This document shows, piece by piece, positions 44,334-53,561 of a stretch of 64,000 nt of DNA. The position numbers were made by a program, and so were the translations under genes. How positions within the stretch are numbered: position 1 is the stretch's first letter; each line of letters opens with the position of its first letter. Origin of the DNA: CAJXUU01 sp047628935 (GTDB taxonomy: Bacteria > Bacteroidota > Bacteroidia > Chitinophagales > Saprospiraceae); assembly GCA_047628935.1 (NCBI GenBank), contig JBLHWH010000002.1:1-64000 (forward strand). Direction: 5' to 3'. The notes beneath the pieces are model-generated. The model did not search any database. It worked only from the letters and a program-made list of their open reading frames with translations, and was not told the origin of the DNA.

Positions 44334-44678
44334 ATGTCTAAATTTTTAGAAAAAGTAGATGCGTACTACGAAAACCTAACAGAAAAATTGGAAGTTAAAG
44401 GAGTTGATAAAGAACTTCTAACAAAAGTAACTAAAGGAGTAGGACCAAATATTTACAAAGCTGATGCTAGTAAAGTATCTAGCACAGACCCAGATGAAAT
44501 GGGTAGAGTAAAGAACAACTTCTTGATCAAAAAACTAGGCCTCTCGGATGGTAAAAAACTTGATGATGCAATGGATAAAGTTGTAGGAATCATGGGCGCA
44601 TCTAATAAGTCAAAATACAGAGCTGTATTTTACTATCTTTTGGTAAAGGAATTAGGGCAAGAGAAAGCGTATAAGTAA
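44334..44678 (+). CDS. DUF2853 family protein
   Basis: 114 residues, small, charged and mostly helical: 'MSKFLEKVDAYYENLTEKL' at the start and 'NFLIKKLGLSDGKKLDDAMDKVVGIMG' then 'KYRAVFYYLLVKELG' at the end. This is the DUF2853 family, cytoplasmic, of unknown function. The length is typical. It is monocistronic and followed directly by a strong terminator. Confidence 0.88.
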   Translation: MSKFLEKVDAYYENLTEKLEVKGVDKELLTKVTKGVGPNIYKADASKVSSTDPDEMGRVKNNFLIKKLGLSDGKKLDDAMDKVVGIMGASNKSKYRAVFYYLLVKELGQEKAYK

Positions 44679-44701
44679 GATTATAGATCTTATTTGAAGA
44701 A

Positions 44702-44734
44702 TAAAAAGGCACGTCGTGAGACGTGCCCTTTTTA
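44702..44734 (+). terminator. Terminator after the DUF2853 gene, possibly bidirectional
   Basis: GGCACGTC (44708-44715) and GACGTGCC (44720-44727) form a perfect stem with a four-base loop. There is an A run before it and a T run after it. On the minus strand it could also stop transcripts coming from the LRR gene. Confidence 0.88.
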
Positions 44735-44908
44735 TTTAGTGATTTAGTTTTTTTTTAAATATGTTTCTATGAAACAATCACACACCCCGCCTCAGCCTTT
44801 TGGCTGATCTTGGTTATCCGCATTAACTACTCTAGCCACTCTTACCTAGATGAGCTTAATGTTGACAATACGCAACATATGCATACATCATTGAATACGA
44901 GTTGCTTA

Positions 44909-46354
44909 TTACTTTTGTATAATAAACTTTTGCGCAATATTAGTCTCATCATTTGATGCATTAATTATATATATACCCGATAATAGCTCAGTTAATTGAA
45001 ATACATTATTAAAAAATTCATCGATTGAATAAGTAATCACTCTATTTCCATTAAAGTCAAACACTTCAATCTTATCAAAACCATCTAAATTCTTTAGTTT
45101 GATATAATCGGACGCAGGATTAGGTCCTACAATAATATTTCCTTTATCATCATTCAGATTTGTGGTTAAATAACAAGCATCTAGGCATTCTGAATCAAAT
45201 TCAACAGAATGTGAAAATCCGAAATTAAGGTATAGGAGATTATTTATATCATTAAAATAAATAGAGTCCACACAAATATGAATAAGCGTTTTGTAATTAC
45301 CAGAAATTTGTGGATTTGACGAAAAATAAGACCCCGATCTAATATCAAGGTCTGTATTTATGATAATTAATTCTTCAAGCAAATTATTTGAAACATCAAT
45401 ATATCCCATATTAGGACAAGTAGAAAAGTCAACTCTTTTTAATAAATTATCGTTACCATCAAAAGATGTCAATTCAATAATATTACACAAATTCAGTTCT
45501 GATATTTGATTATTAAAACAACTTAATTCTTGTAACTTGATATTGTTCCCTACGTATAATTCGGTAAGATTATTCCCTCCGCATCCAACCCTAAATAACG
45601 ATTCATTACTACTAATGTCCAATTCTAATAGACAATTGTATCGACAATCAATATCAACAAGATCAAGATTATTTGATAAATCAATACTCTCCAAACAACA
45701 TGCATAAGTCCATAAAACTCTTAGAGATTTATTCTTTGAAAGATCAATTTCAGTTATATCTGTAAAATTTAAAACCAAGGTGTCAAGATTTGGTTGTTCT
45801 GAAAGGTCAATGGTTTCAATTGGACTACCATTTAAACTAATGAAATTTAAATCCTTGTTATTTGAAACATCAATAACTTTCACCTCCGATGCAGCTATTG
45901 ATAAATGAGTTAATATGACATTATTTGAAACATCCAAAGTTTCTATAGGATTAGAATAGCTTCTCATTTTAATAAGATTCAGATTTTCCCGGATATCAAT
46001 CTCAGCTAAATTATTTGAACTTAAAACAAGAAACTCTAAATCCTTAAATATCCCAAAATTAGAGAACTCTAGTTGATGTCCTCTAATATTCAAGGATTTC
46101 AAATTTATGAAAAATTCCAGTCCCTTGAAATTCTCAATCAATGGCGACCAAGCATTTAATGTTTTTATACTAAGTATTTCAGATGCCTCTGCTTCTTCAA
46201 CGGAAATTTCATTATCTTGATTTGTATCTATTATTGGGCTATGATTAAGAATGATATCCTTGAACACCTCATCTTCAAAATCTATATTTTGTGACAGACC
46301 AACGGTACTGCCAAATACCAAAAACGAAAATGTAATAAATTTTAGAAAATACAT
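44909..46354 (-). CDS. Secreted leucine-rich repeat protein with T9SS type A sorting domain
   Basis: 481 residues. It has a signal peptide (about 1-21, 'FLVFGSTVGLSQ'). Residues about 70-350 carry some thirteen leucine-rich repeats of the bacterial type ('LKSLNIRGHQLEFSN', 'IDLSKNKSLRVLWTY', 'LDISSNESLFRVGCGGNNL'). The C-terminal 75 residues are a type IX secretion sorting domain ('VGPNPASDYIKLKNL' ... 'GIYIINASNDETNIAQKFIIQK'), so the protein is exported to the cell surface or medium. A short Asp-rich N-terminal part ('IIDTNQDNEISVEEAEA') resembles a dockerin-like or EF-hand calcium loop. Function: probably protein-protein binding. Confidence 0.88.
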   Translation of the reverse strand: MYFLKFITFSFLVFGSTVGLSQNIDFEDEVFKDIILNHSPIIDTNQDNEISVEEAEASEILSIKTLNAWSPLIENFKGLEFFINLKSLNIRGHQLEFSNFGIFKDLEFLVLSSNNLAEIDIRENLNLIKMRSYSNPIETLDVSNNVILTHLSIAASEVKVIDVSNNKDLNFISLNGSPIETIDLSEQPNLDTLVLNFTDITEIDLSKNKSLRVLWTYACCLESIDLSNNLDLVDIDCRYNCLLELDISSNESLFRVGCGGNNLTELYVGNNIKLQELSCFNNQISELNLCNIIELTSFDGNDNLLKRVDFSTCPNMGYIDVSNNLLEELIIINTDLDIRSGSYFSSNPQISGNYKTLIHICVDSIYFNDINNLLYLNFGFSHSVEFDSECLDACYLTTNLNDDKGNIIVGPNPASDYIKLKNLDGFDKIEVFDFNGNRVITYSIDEFFNNVFQLTELLSGIYIINASNDETNIAQKFIIQK

Positions 46355-46826
46355 GAAATGTAATTAGGGTTTAATGTTTAAGTAACACAATTTATCATTC
46401 ACAACTTAGAACTTATAATAAGTAGGCCAATTTATTCAATATTTCTATAAATCTAGTCACATAAAAATCTTAATTTGTGATTCGATTTTGTAAACCTAAT
46501 TAACATTTACACTTACCCCTTTCTTACAAAGTAATAATCTATTTAATAATTCAAAATAGAAATATAGTTACTTTGCAAACAAAGTAAATTCTTAAATCCT
46601 ACAGCTAATTACAGAAAATTAGATCCCTGAAACCCCTAGTTATGTATGAGTAATCTAAAACAGATCGGTTGAAATTAAATAACTCACAATCGCACCATAT
46701 TATTAATATTACTTATGTTTATGATAAATAATATAAATATTAGTATATGAATAATTGTTCGATATTTGCATTGTATAAATTATTAAAAGGCACCTAATAA
46801 TCATTAAATTATAAAAATCTGACCAA
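46355..46826. other. Divergent promoter region between LRR gene and icd
   Basis: About 470 AT-rich bases with no gene. It holds the palindrome at 46569-46588. Starts of the LRR gene (minus) and icd (plus) face away from it. Confidence 0.5.
46569..46588. promoter_or_regulatory. Perfect palindrome, possible operator
   Basis: TTACTTTG-caaa-CAAAGTAA is a perfect 8-bp inverted repeat between two divergent genes. The left arm differs by one base from the -7 box TAnnTTTG. A partial second copy, CTTACAAAGTAA, lies about 45 bases to the left. Confidence 0.35.
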
Positions 46827-48332
46827 ATGGAAAATACAATAGTAAAGGATAGTTTGAAGCCAAAAACGCTTACTAAAATTGCAGTAGCCATGGGCGACGG
46901 AATTGGTCCTGAAATAATGAAGGCAACACTTAAAATACTAGAAAAAGCAGATGCTAAAATTGACCCAGAATTTATAAATGTAGGTGAAAAAGTATATTTG
47001 AATGGACATTCTTCAGGAATTGAAGATAAATCTTGGGACATAATCAGCAAGAATAAAATTATTCTTAAAGCACCAATAACTACTCCGCAAGGTGGTGGGT
47101 ACAAAAGTTTAAATGTCACTTTAAGAAAATCTCTAGGTCTATTTGCCAATATCAGACCTGTAATAGCAATGGACCCTTTTGTAAACACTGGGCATCCTAA
47201 AATGGATGTAGTTATTGTAAGAGAAAACGAAGAAGACTTATATGCGGGCATAGAGCATCAGCAAACTCAGGATGTTGTGCAATGTCTAAAGTTGATATCA
47301 AGACCTGGATCAGAAAAGATAGTAAGGTACGCTTTTGAATATGCAAGAGCATACGGCCGAAAAAAAGTTACATGCATGGTAAAAGATAATATCATGAAGT
47401 TAACAGATGGATTATTTCATCAAATATTCAAGGAAATTGCAACTGAATATCCAGAAATTAAAAGTGACAGTCAAATCATTGATATTGGGGCAGCTCGATT
47501 AGCTTCAACTCCAGAAAATTATGATGTGGTCGTAACTTCTAACCTTTACGGAGATATAATTTCAGATATTGTAGCGGAAATAGCTGGATCCGTTGGTCTT
47601 GCAGGTAGTGCAAATATTGGTAAAGAGATCGCTATGTTTGAGGCTATACATGGATCAGCACCGGATATCGCAGGTAAGAATATAGCTAATCCTTCTGGTT
47701 TAATCAACGCAGCTGTAATGATGCTCACCCATCTAGGGCAAACAAAAACAGCTGATAAAATTAAAAATGCTTGGCTATCAACTATAGAAGATGGAATGCA
47801 CACTGCAGATATTTTTCAAGAAGGATGGAGTAAAAAGCTAGTGTCTTGCTCCGAATTTACTGACGAACTAATATCAAGATTGGGCCATATTCCAAAATCC
47901 CTAAAACCTAGTAATTTTTCAGTTAGTGATGGAGTTATAAACATCAAGCCTTATACAAGAAGGTTAACTAAAAAAACTCTTGTTGGAGTTGATATATTCC
48001 TAGATTGGCAGAACAATGACCCTGAAATAATAGGCCATGCACTAATGGAATTAAAAGGCCAAAGCTTGAAACTTAAAATGATAACAAATAGAGGAGTGAA
48101 GGTATTCCCTAATGGTATGGATCAAACTTATTGTACTGATCATTGGAGATGTAGATTTGTAGCTAGCGAAGCTGACACAAATACATCACCTCCAGACTAC
48201 AAAGAGGTGACTTTCGAAAGAGTATTATCGTTATTGAGCAATCTTAATAATATCTGTTTTGACGTGATAAAAACTGAAAACTTATATGAGTTTGATGGTA
48301 AAAGAGGATTTTCTTTAGGGCAAGGAGAATAG
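46827..48332 (+). CDS. icd: NADP-dependent isocitrate dehydrogenase (Thermus type)
   Basis: 501 residues. It oxidatively decarboxylates isocitrate to 2-oxoglutarate in the TCA cycle. Residues 1 to about 340 are the isocitrate/isopropylmalate dehydrogenase fold: 'VAMGDGIGPEIM', 'PQGGGYKSLNVTLRKSLGLFANIRP', 'VIVRENEEDLYAGIEH' and 'EAIHGSAPDIAGKNIANPSG'. About 150 further residues form the C-terminal extension typical of the longer Thermus-type enzyme (about 496 residues there), including 'YCTDHWRCRF'. It is monocistronic, with a strong terminator 22 bases after the stop. Confidence 0.92.
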   Translation: MENTIVKDSLKPKTLTKIAVAMGDGIGPEIMKATLKILEKADAKIDPEFINVGEKVYLNGHSSGIEDKSWDIISKNKIILKAPITTPQGGGYKSLNVTLRKSLGLFANIRPVIAMDPFVNTGHPKMDVVIVRENEEDLYAGIEHQQTQDVVQCLKLISRPGSEKIVRYAFEYARAYGRKKVTCMVKDNIMKLTDGLFHQIFKEIATEYPEIKSDSQIIDIGAARLASTPENYDVVVTSNLYGDIISDIVAEIAGSVGLAGSANIGKEIAMFEAIHGSAPDIAGKNIANPSGLINAAVMMLTHLGQTKTADKIKNAWLSTIEDGMHTADIFQEGWSKKLVSCSEFTDELISRLGHIPKSLKPSNFSVSDGVINIKPYTRRLTKKTLVGVDIFLDWQNNDPEIIGHALMELKGQSLKLKMITNRGVKVFPNGMDQTYCTDHWRCRFVASEADTNTSPPDYKEVTFERVLSLLSNLNNICFDVIKTENLYEFDGKRGFSLGQGE

Positions 48333-48353
48333 AGTATTGAAATTATTTAGTTT

Positions 48354-48392
48354 GAAAAGGGTAGCTCCTTTAGTAACAGAGCTACCCTTTTC
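48354..48392 (+). terminator. Intrinsic terminator of icd
   Basis: GAAAAGGGTAGCTC (48354-48367) pairs perfectly with GAGCTACCCTTTTC (48379-48392). The symmetry would also let it serve the converging minus-strand transcript. Confidence 0.85.
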
Positions 48393-48404
48393 ACTTAAAC
48401 TTCA

Positions 48405-48845
48405 TTACAGATTATCATTTTCAAAGCATGTTTCATTATGTTTTCTCTTTTCTATCCTAAATTTCTTTACCAACAAAATTAAGATCATTATGCTAAACAG
48501 TAAATAAAAATAAAAATACAAACCTAAATTCTATACATCAAGACCCCATCCACATTGGCCATTATTAATACTTACAGTAACAAGTGCCTCTGAAATAAAA
48601 GTATATAAAATTACCATGGAGGTCAAACAAAAATTCTCAAGCTCTAAATAAATCAATAAATAGATAAAACTAAAGATGAAAATAATTACCAATCCGGAGA
48701 ATACTATAACCATTGGCAAAAGCATTAAAAAACCTAAACTGGGTCCGCTTCCTCATTGTATAAAATAGAGTATTAAAATAATGCCTAAAACACTTAATCG
48801 TATTGTACCATCTGTTATTATTATTTTGCCAATTGCTGATTTCAT
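48405..48845 (-). pseudogene. Small membrane protein with two in-frame stops
   Basis: A continuous 147-codon frame is interrupted only by TGA (about 48752, after 'ILYFIQ') and TAG (48531, after 'CGWGLDV'). It starts 'MKSAIGKIIITDGTIRLSV' and contains three or four hydrophobic segments, ending in a basic tail 'KKFRIEKRKHNE'. No family is recognised. It reads as a recently inactivated 146-residue integral membrane protein. Confidence 0.55.
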
Positions 48846-48928
48846 GATTTCATAACGTCTATATAAAAAGTGATATATATGCTACAATTCATTTCCTATG
48901 ATTTTAAAATATAAGTATAATAATATAC

Positions 48929-50851
48929 CTATACAACAATCAAATTCTCCAGTACCTCACAAACATCATCTCCCAAATCCTTTTGATACTCCCCACCCAA
49001 ATGCTTCGCAAAAAATCGCTCCACCTCTACATGCATAGCAAGTTTATTCAATGGCTTACGGAATCCGTGCCCTTCATCCGTAGCTAATAGATAAGTTACA
49101 TCATGTCCATTCTCTTTTAGAACCTCAACGATCTGATCCGATTCCGCTTGCTTCACTCTAGGATCATTTGCGCCTTGCACAATCATCAGTGGCTTATTGA
49201 TTTTATCAGCACTAAACAGCGGACTTGATTCCTTGATTAACTTCTGGCCTTCCTCTGTATCTGGATCCCCAGTCATTTCATAAAGCCATTTCCTGCCCGC
49301 TTCCCAATATGGCGGTATGCTTTCTAATAATGTAAATAGATTACTTGGACCTACTATATCTACACCACAGGCATATACTTCAGGTGTAAAAGCAAGGCCC
49401 GCTAATGTAGCATATCCACCATAGCTGCCACCCATGATTGCTATCTTTTTGGGATCGGCAATTCCTCGATCAATTAAGTATTTAGCTCCCCAAGTGATAT
49501 CATCTTGCATAAGCTTGCCCCATTGCTTGTCGCCAGCATTGAGGAATGATTTACCGTAGCCACCGCTTGCTCTGAAGTTTGGCTGCAAGACTGCATATCC
49601 TCGATCCGCTAAGAATTGGACAGTCCCACTAAAACCCCACTCATCTCTTGGGCCTTTTGGACCTCCATGGACTAAGATAACACACGGTAAGTTCTCCTTG
49701 TTTTTCGCAGAAATTGGCAACGTCAAATATCCTGGGATAGTCAATCCATCACTACTTTCAAAAGATATAGGCTCCATAGGTGAGAGTCTATCTTCTACTT
49801 CCTTCAGATCTGGTCTCGCTGTGTATTGATGCTTATATTCATTCCTATTCCAGTCATATGACCAAACTTCACTGGCATATCTATCCCCTCCTGTTGCAAT
49901 CAACATTTGTTTATAATCATCTGTTGTAGACATGATTCCGACTTCTCTACCAGAAAATTTTGCCTCGAAGCCAGCATAGAGCGATTCCCATTCTTTATCC
50001 TTCCAGTATCTCTTTAGTTTATCATCTAAATATGATGTGCAAAGGATCTTCCTTGTATGCCTATGAAGAAATAAATTACCAAAATCTACTTTATTCTCAG
50101 GATCACTTTCTATTATTTCTAGGGCTTGTGTTTCAGGATCAAATTCATATAATGTAGATAGATCAACATTCCCTTTGTTTGACTCTAGATATGCTTTACT
50201 ATTATCCGAAGTCCAACCAAGAACTTGAGCACTCTCTTGGAGGTTTGTCTTGTATATTAGTTTAAAATCTTTGAGATCTTTTACCGACAATATTTCAGAA
50301 AACCCATTTTCATCCGTTCTATATGCCATTCGTATTTCCTCTGACCAGTCAAACTCCCAACCCGTTATTCTCTCATTATTTTCATAGAGTAATTCTAATT
50401 TTTTGGTACTAATCTGCAACTTGTACAAATCATGCCAAGCTTTATCTCTATCATTTATTCCTACCCAAAGGAAATCTGGATTTGTTCTACTTACTTCAAA
50501 TATCTGGACATTTACTTCTTTTAATGGTGTGAGGTTGTGACTCTTAACATCATTCGCATATGGATCGACGCTGAAAACATTCATATTTTCATCTCCATCA
50601 TTGTCATTGACATAAAGAATATACTTAGAATCTTTTGTCCAAAAATATCCCATTATTGGAGATTTACTTTTAGTTAGAAGTTTTGCATCATCAAACTCTT
50701 GATTAACTTCTTTGACATATAAGTTTATAATTCCATTATACGGTTTCATAAATGCTATCATCTTTCCGTCAGGAGATAATTGTCCCGCTGCTATCACCGG
50801 ATTACCAAAAAATATTTCTCTTTCTATCAGTGGACGTTTATAGTTAATCAT
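48929..50851 (-). CDS. S9 family serine peptidase (prolyl oligopeptidase type)
   Basis: 640 residues from the ATG at 50851 (MINYKRPLIERE...). An in-frame ATG seven codons earlier (50872) overlaps a -7 box on the same strand, so it is probably not transcribed as a start. Residues about 1-370 are a beta-propeller of WD-like blades. The C-terminal alpha/beta-hydrolase has 'VILVHGGPKGPRDEWGF', the nucleophile in 'IMGGSYGGYATLAGLAF' (about Ser497), the Asp in 'QGANDPRVK' and the His in 'ATDEGHGFRKP'. No signal peptide, so cytoplasmic: an oligopeptidase of the acyl-aminoacyl or dipeptidyl type. Confidence 0.9.
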   Translation of the reverse strand: MINYKRPLIEREIFFGNPVIAAGQLSPDGKMIAFMKPYNGIINLYVKEVNQEFDDAKLLTKSKSPIMGYFWTKDSKYILYVNDNDGDENMNVFSVDPYANDVKSHNLTPLKEVNVQIFEVSRTNPDFLWVGINDRDKAWHDLYKLQISTKKLELLYENNERITGWEFDWSEEIRMAYRTDENGFSEILSVKDLKDFKLIYKTNLQESAQVLGWTSDNSKAYLESNKGNVDLSTLYEFDPETQALEIIESDPENKVDFGNLFLHRHTRKILCTSYLDDKLKRYWKDKEWESLYAGFEAKFSGREVGIMSTTDDYKQMLIATGGDRYASEVWSYDWNRNEYKHQYTARPDLKEVEDRLSPMEPISFESSDGLTIPGYLTLPISAKNKENLPCVILVHGGPKGPRDEWGFSGTVQFLADRGYAVLQPNFRASGGYGKSFLNAGDKQWGKLMQDDITWGAKYLIDRGIADPKKIAIMGGSYGGYATLAGLAFTPEVYACGVDIVGPSNLFTLLESIPPYWEAGRKWLYEMTGDPDTEEGQKLIKESSPLFSADKINKPLMIVQGANDPRVKQAESDQIVEVLKENGHDVTYLLATDEGHGFRKPLNKLAMHVEVERFFAKHLGGEYQKDLGDDVCEVLENLIVV

Positions 50852-50869
50852 TGTATTATTAATTTGATG

Positions 50870-50877
50870 CAAAAGTA
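50870..50877 (-). promoter_or_regulatory. Bacteroidota-type -7 box TACTTTTG
   Basis: Exact TAnnTTTG on the minus strand, overlapping the first possible ATG of the S9 peptidase gene. Transcription would start near 50863, which supports the internal start at 50851 and a very short leader. Confidence 0.45.
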
Positions 50878-51037
50878 TAAAATTTACTTTCTCTAAGTAT
50901 CATCTATTCGATCAATTCACTTTCCTTAACTATAGAAAATGTTAGTAAAACTTAAAGCCTAAACAAATATCTTTCTCTCTACTTTAATAAGTTGATTAAT
51001 CAATATCCATAAAAAAGAATAATCTCATCTTTGCAAA

Positions 51038-52123
51038 ATGATTAAAGAAACAATAGAAACTGACATACTTATTATCGGAGCGGGATTGACAGGTCTGACT
51101 ATAGCTTATGCTCTTAAAGATTCTAATTTATCTATTAAAATAGTCGAAGCTAGAAATCGTATAGGAGGAAGGATAGAAACTGTTGAAACTGTTGATGGAG
51201 TAAAAGTAGAAATGGGTGCCACTTGGCTTGGAAATAAACATACTTATCTCGCAAGGCTTTTAGCCGAATTAGGAATAAACACTTTTGAACAAATCATTGG
51301 TGATACAGCTATTTACGAAGCAATATCTACAAGTCCACACTATCTTGCAAGGATACCTCCAAACCCTGAGCCTTCACTTCGTATAACAGGTGGTTCAGAA
51401 GCATTAATCAAGAAATTATCGAGTTATATAAGTGTAGAAAATATTTTTTTAGATGCCAAAGTGGAAAGTATAAAGAAGAGTAAAATTGGAGTAATAACGG
51501 ATTGTGTACATTCAATTTTCAAATCCAAGATTGTCATCTCAACCCTACCTCCAAATTTACTAGTTAACTCAATTAATTTTGATGGCGCACTTCCCCATAG
51601 TCTACTTTCAGTTGCCAAGAATACACATACATGGATGGGTGAATCTATAAAGATAGCACTTACCTACGCTACTCCATTTTGGCGAAGTGAGGAGCTCTCA
51701 GGCACGATTATGAGTAATGTAGGTCCTATTCCAGAAATGTATGATCATAGCAATGCAGAAGATAATAAATATGCGCTCATGGGGTTTCTCAATGGTGGCT
51801 ACTTTCAATTGACCAAAAAAGAACGATTAGCGATAATCATGAAGCAATTAAAAAAGTATTATGGAAAATTGGCAGAAACATATACTAACTATGAAGAAAG
51901 AGTATGGAGAATTGAATCTGAGACATTTACTCCTTATGAGTCAAATGTTCTGCCGCATCAGCTGAATGGGCATGATGTCTATCAAGAATCATATTTAGCC
52001 GATCGACTTATGTTGGCTGGAACAGAAACATCTACCTACTATCCTGGGTATATGGAAGGTGCCGTTTACAGTGGATTATTGACCAGTAAAAAAATCTTAG
52101 AAAAATTAAAACATGATAGGTAG
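51038..52123 (+). CDS. FAD-dependent amine oxidase family protein
   Basis: 361 residues, shorter than the usual 430-450 of flavin monoamine oxidases. The Rossmann motif 'DILIIGAGLTGLTIAYAL' (residues 8-25), 'EARNRIGGRIETVETVDGV' and 'EMGATWLG' are typical. The C-terminal FAD motif is 'RLMLAGTETSTYYPGYMEGAVYSGLLTSKKI'. There is no signal peptide. It is the first gene of a three-gene unit and overlaps the next gene by 11 bases. The substrate is unknown. It is unrelated in context to the other flavoprotein at 3699-4952. Confidence 0.85.
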   Translation: MIKETIETDILIIGAGLTGLTIAYALKDSNLSIKIVEARNRIGGRIETVETVDGVKVEMGATWLGNKHTYLARLLAELGINTFEQIIGDTAIYEAISTSPHYLARIPPNPEPSLRITGGSEALIKKLSSYISVENIFLDAKVESIKKSKIGVITDCVHSIFKSKIVISTLPPNLLVNSINFDGALPHSLLSVAKNTHTWMGESIKIALTYATPFWRSEELSGTIMSNVGPIPEMYDHSNAEDNKYALMGFLNGGYFQLTKKERLAIIMKQLKKYYGKLAETYTNYEERVWRIESETFTPYESNVLPHQLNGHDVYQESYLADRLMLAGTETSTYYPGYMEGAVYSGLLTSKKILEKLKHDR

Positions 52124-52745
52124 AAAAATAGACCATATCGTTTATTCAGTACTTGATCTTGACCAGGCGATGGATCATATAGAAAGTCAACTTGGAGTTC
52201 GTCCAGTATTCGGTGGATATCATAAAACACAAGGCACAAAAAATGCATTACTCAATCTCGGTGAGGGATGCTACTTAGAGATCCTAGCAGTAGATGAGCA
52301 TAATGCGAAAATAAAATCTCCTAGATGGATGGGCATAGATCTGATCACAAAATCTCGTATTACACGATGGGCACTCAAGTCAGAAGACATTGATTTAGAT
52401 AGTAAGGTACTCAAGGCACATAATGATAAAATGGGTACTATATATCAAGGATCAAGAAAAACAACCACAGGAGAAACATTAGCATGGAAAATGATTCTAC
52501 CTCTTTCTAGTCCAGACATAGAACTTATTCCATTCATGGTTGATTGGTCAGAATCAGCATTTCATCCAACTGAAAAACTACAAGAAGGATGTTCTCTTAA
52601 AGAAATCAGCTTAGCTGGTAGTGCGGCCGACAAAAGCAATCAGGTTTTTAATGAACTGAGTATATCAAATAACATTTCTAATACTATCAATACCACAATA
52701 TCAATAACCATTGAAGGCCCAAATGGCATTATCATTCTAAAATAA
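52113..52745 (+). CDS. VOC (glyoxalase-like) family protein
   Basis: 210 residues. 'KIDHIVYSVLDLDQAMDHIESQLGVRPVFGG' opens the first beta-alpha-beta-beta-beta module of the vicinal oxygen chelate fold, with a potential metal His. 'HKTQGTKNALLNLGEGCYLEIL' carries the Glu ligand position. Homologues are annotated as glyoxalase-like or bleomycin-resistance-like proteins without known substrate. The start overlaps the amine oxidase end by 11 bases and the next gene is 3 bases downstream, so the three are co-transcribed. Confidence 0.82.
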   Translation: MIGRKIDHIVYSVLDLDQAMDHIESQLGVRPVFGGYHKTQGTKNALLNLGEGCYLEILAVDEHNAKIKSPRWMGIDLITKSRITRWALKSEDIDLDSKVLKAHNDKMGTIYQGSRKTTTGETLAWKMILPLSSPDIELIPFMVDWSESAFHPTEKLQEGCSLKEISLAGSAADKSNQVFNELSISNNISNTINTTISITIEGPNGIIILK

Positions 52746-52748
52746 AAT

Positions 52749-53501
52749 ATGTACAGATCTATAGTTATTATTATTGCTATCATGAGTTTCGCTTCTTGCA
52801 AAACCAATAGGCCCGACACATCTTTAGTCACGAGTACACCCGCAGAGCAAATCATAAAGCAAGCCATCAAAGCACACGGAGGCAAAAAGTATGAGACAGC
52901 ACATTATGGTTTTATTTTTAGAAAGAAGCAATACACATTCCAAAATAATGGCGAGCAATATGAATACTCAGTAACGAGTGAGAAAGATGGAAAAACTCAA
53001 AAAGATGTAATGCACAATGCTGGAATGACTCGTCATATTAATGGGCAATCAGTTTCTTTGACTAAAGATGAACAATACAGGTATTCACAAGGAGTGAATT
53101 CAGTCATCTATTTCGCAACCTTACCTCATAAATTAAAAGATAAATCTGTTAATAAGAAATACATTGGAGACACAAGTATTAAAGGAAAAAAATACCAAGT
53201 AGTTAAAGTTACTTTCGATAAAGAAGGTGGAGGAAAAGACCATGATGATCAGTATCATTACTGGATCAATACTGAAACTCATCTTATTGACTATCTAGCA
53301 TATAACTACACTGTAAATAAAGGAGGAGTCAGATTCCGTTCTGCATATAATACACGAAATGTCGATGGAGTCATTTTCCAAGACTATATCAACTATAAAG
53401 CCCCCGTAGGAACGCCATTAATTGATTTGCCAAAACTATATGGAGCAGACTCATTAAAACAATTGTCATTAATCGAGACAGAAAATGTTGTCAAACTGTA
53501 G
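52749..53501 (+). CDS. DUF6503 family lipoprotein
   Basis: 250 residues. The lipoprotein signal ends 'IMSFASC' (Cys17). The mature part begins 'AEQIIKQAIKAHGGKKYETA' and has the beta-rich pattern 'FIFRKKQYTFQNNGEQYEYS', 'KKYIGDTSIKGKKYQVVKVTF' and 'YHYWINTETHLIDYLAYNY', which resembles outer-membrane lipoprotein carrier (LolA-like) folds and matches DUF6503. It is probably anchored in a membrane facing the periplasm. Function unknown. It is the third gene of its operon. Confidence 0.8.
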   Translation: MYRSIVIIIAIMSFASCKTNRPDTSLVTSTPAEQIIKQAIKAHGGKKYETAHYGFIFRKKQYTFQNNGEQYEYSVTSEKDGKTQKDVMHNAGMTRHINGQSVSLTKDEQYRYSQGVNSVIYFATLPHKLKDKSVNKKYIGDTSIKGKKYQVVKVTFDKEGGGKDHDDQYHYWINTETHLIDYLAYNYTVNKGGVRFRSAYNTRNVDGVIFQDYINYKAPVGTPLIDLPKLYGADSLKQLSLIETENVVKL

Positions 53502-53525
53502 ATAGTATCGTTGAAAATCATTTAC

Positions 53526-53533
53526 TACATTTG
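53526..53533 (+). promoter_or_regulatory. Bacteroidota-type -7 box TACATTTG
   Basis: Exact TAnnTTTG 28 bases ahead of the thiolase start, implying a leader of about 20 bases. A TTG lies at 53511-53513, closer than the usual -33 spacing. Confidence 0.45.
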
Positions 53534-53561
53534 TACAACCTAATCAAATAAAACGAAACAA

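Noticed and set aside
46709..47251. 180-codon minus-strand frame
   Set aside because: It is a shadow of the first third of icd. The icd frame carries all conserved dehydrogenase motifs.
50852..50872. First ATG of the S9 peptidase (50872)
   Set aside because: It overlaps a perfect -7 promoter box on the same strand, and the ATG at 50851 is the better start.
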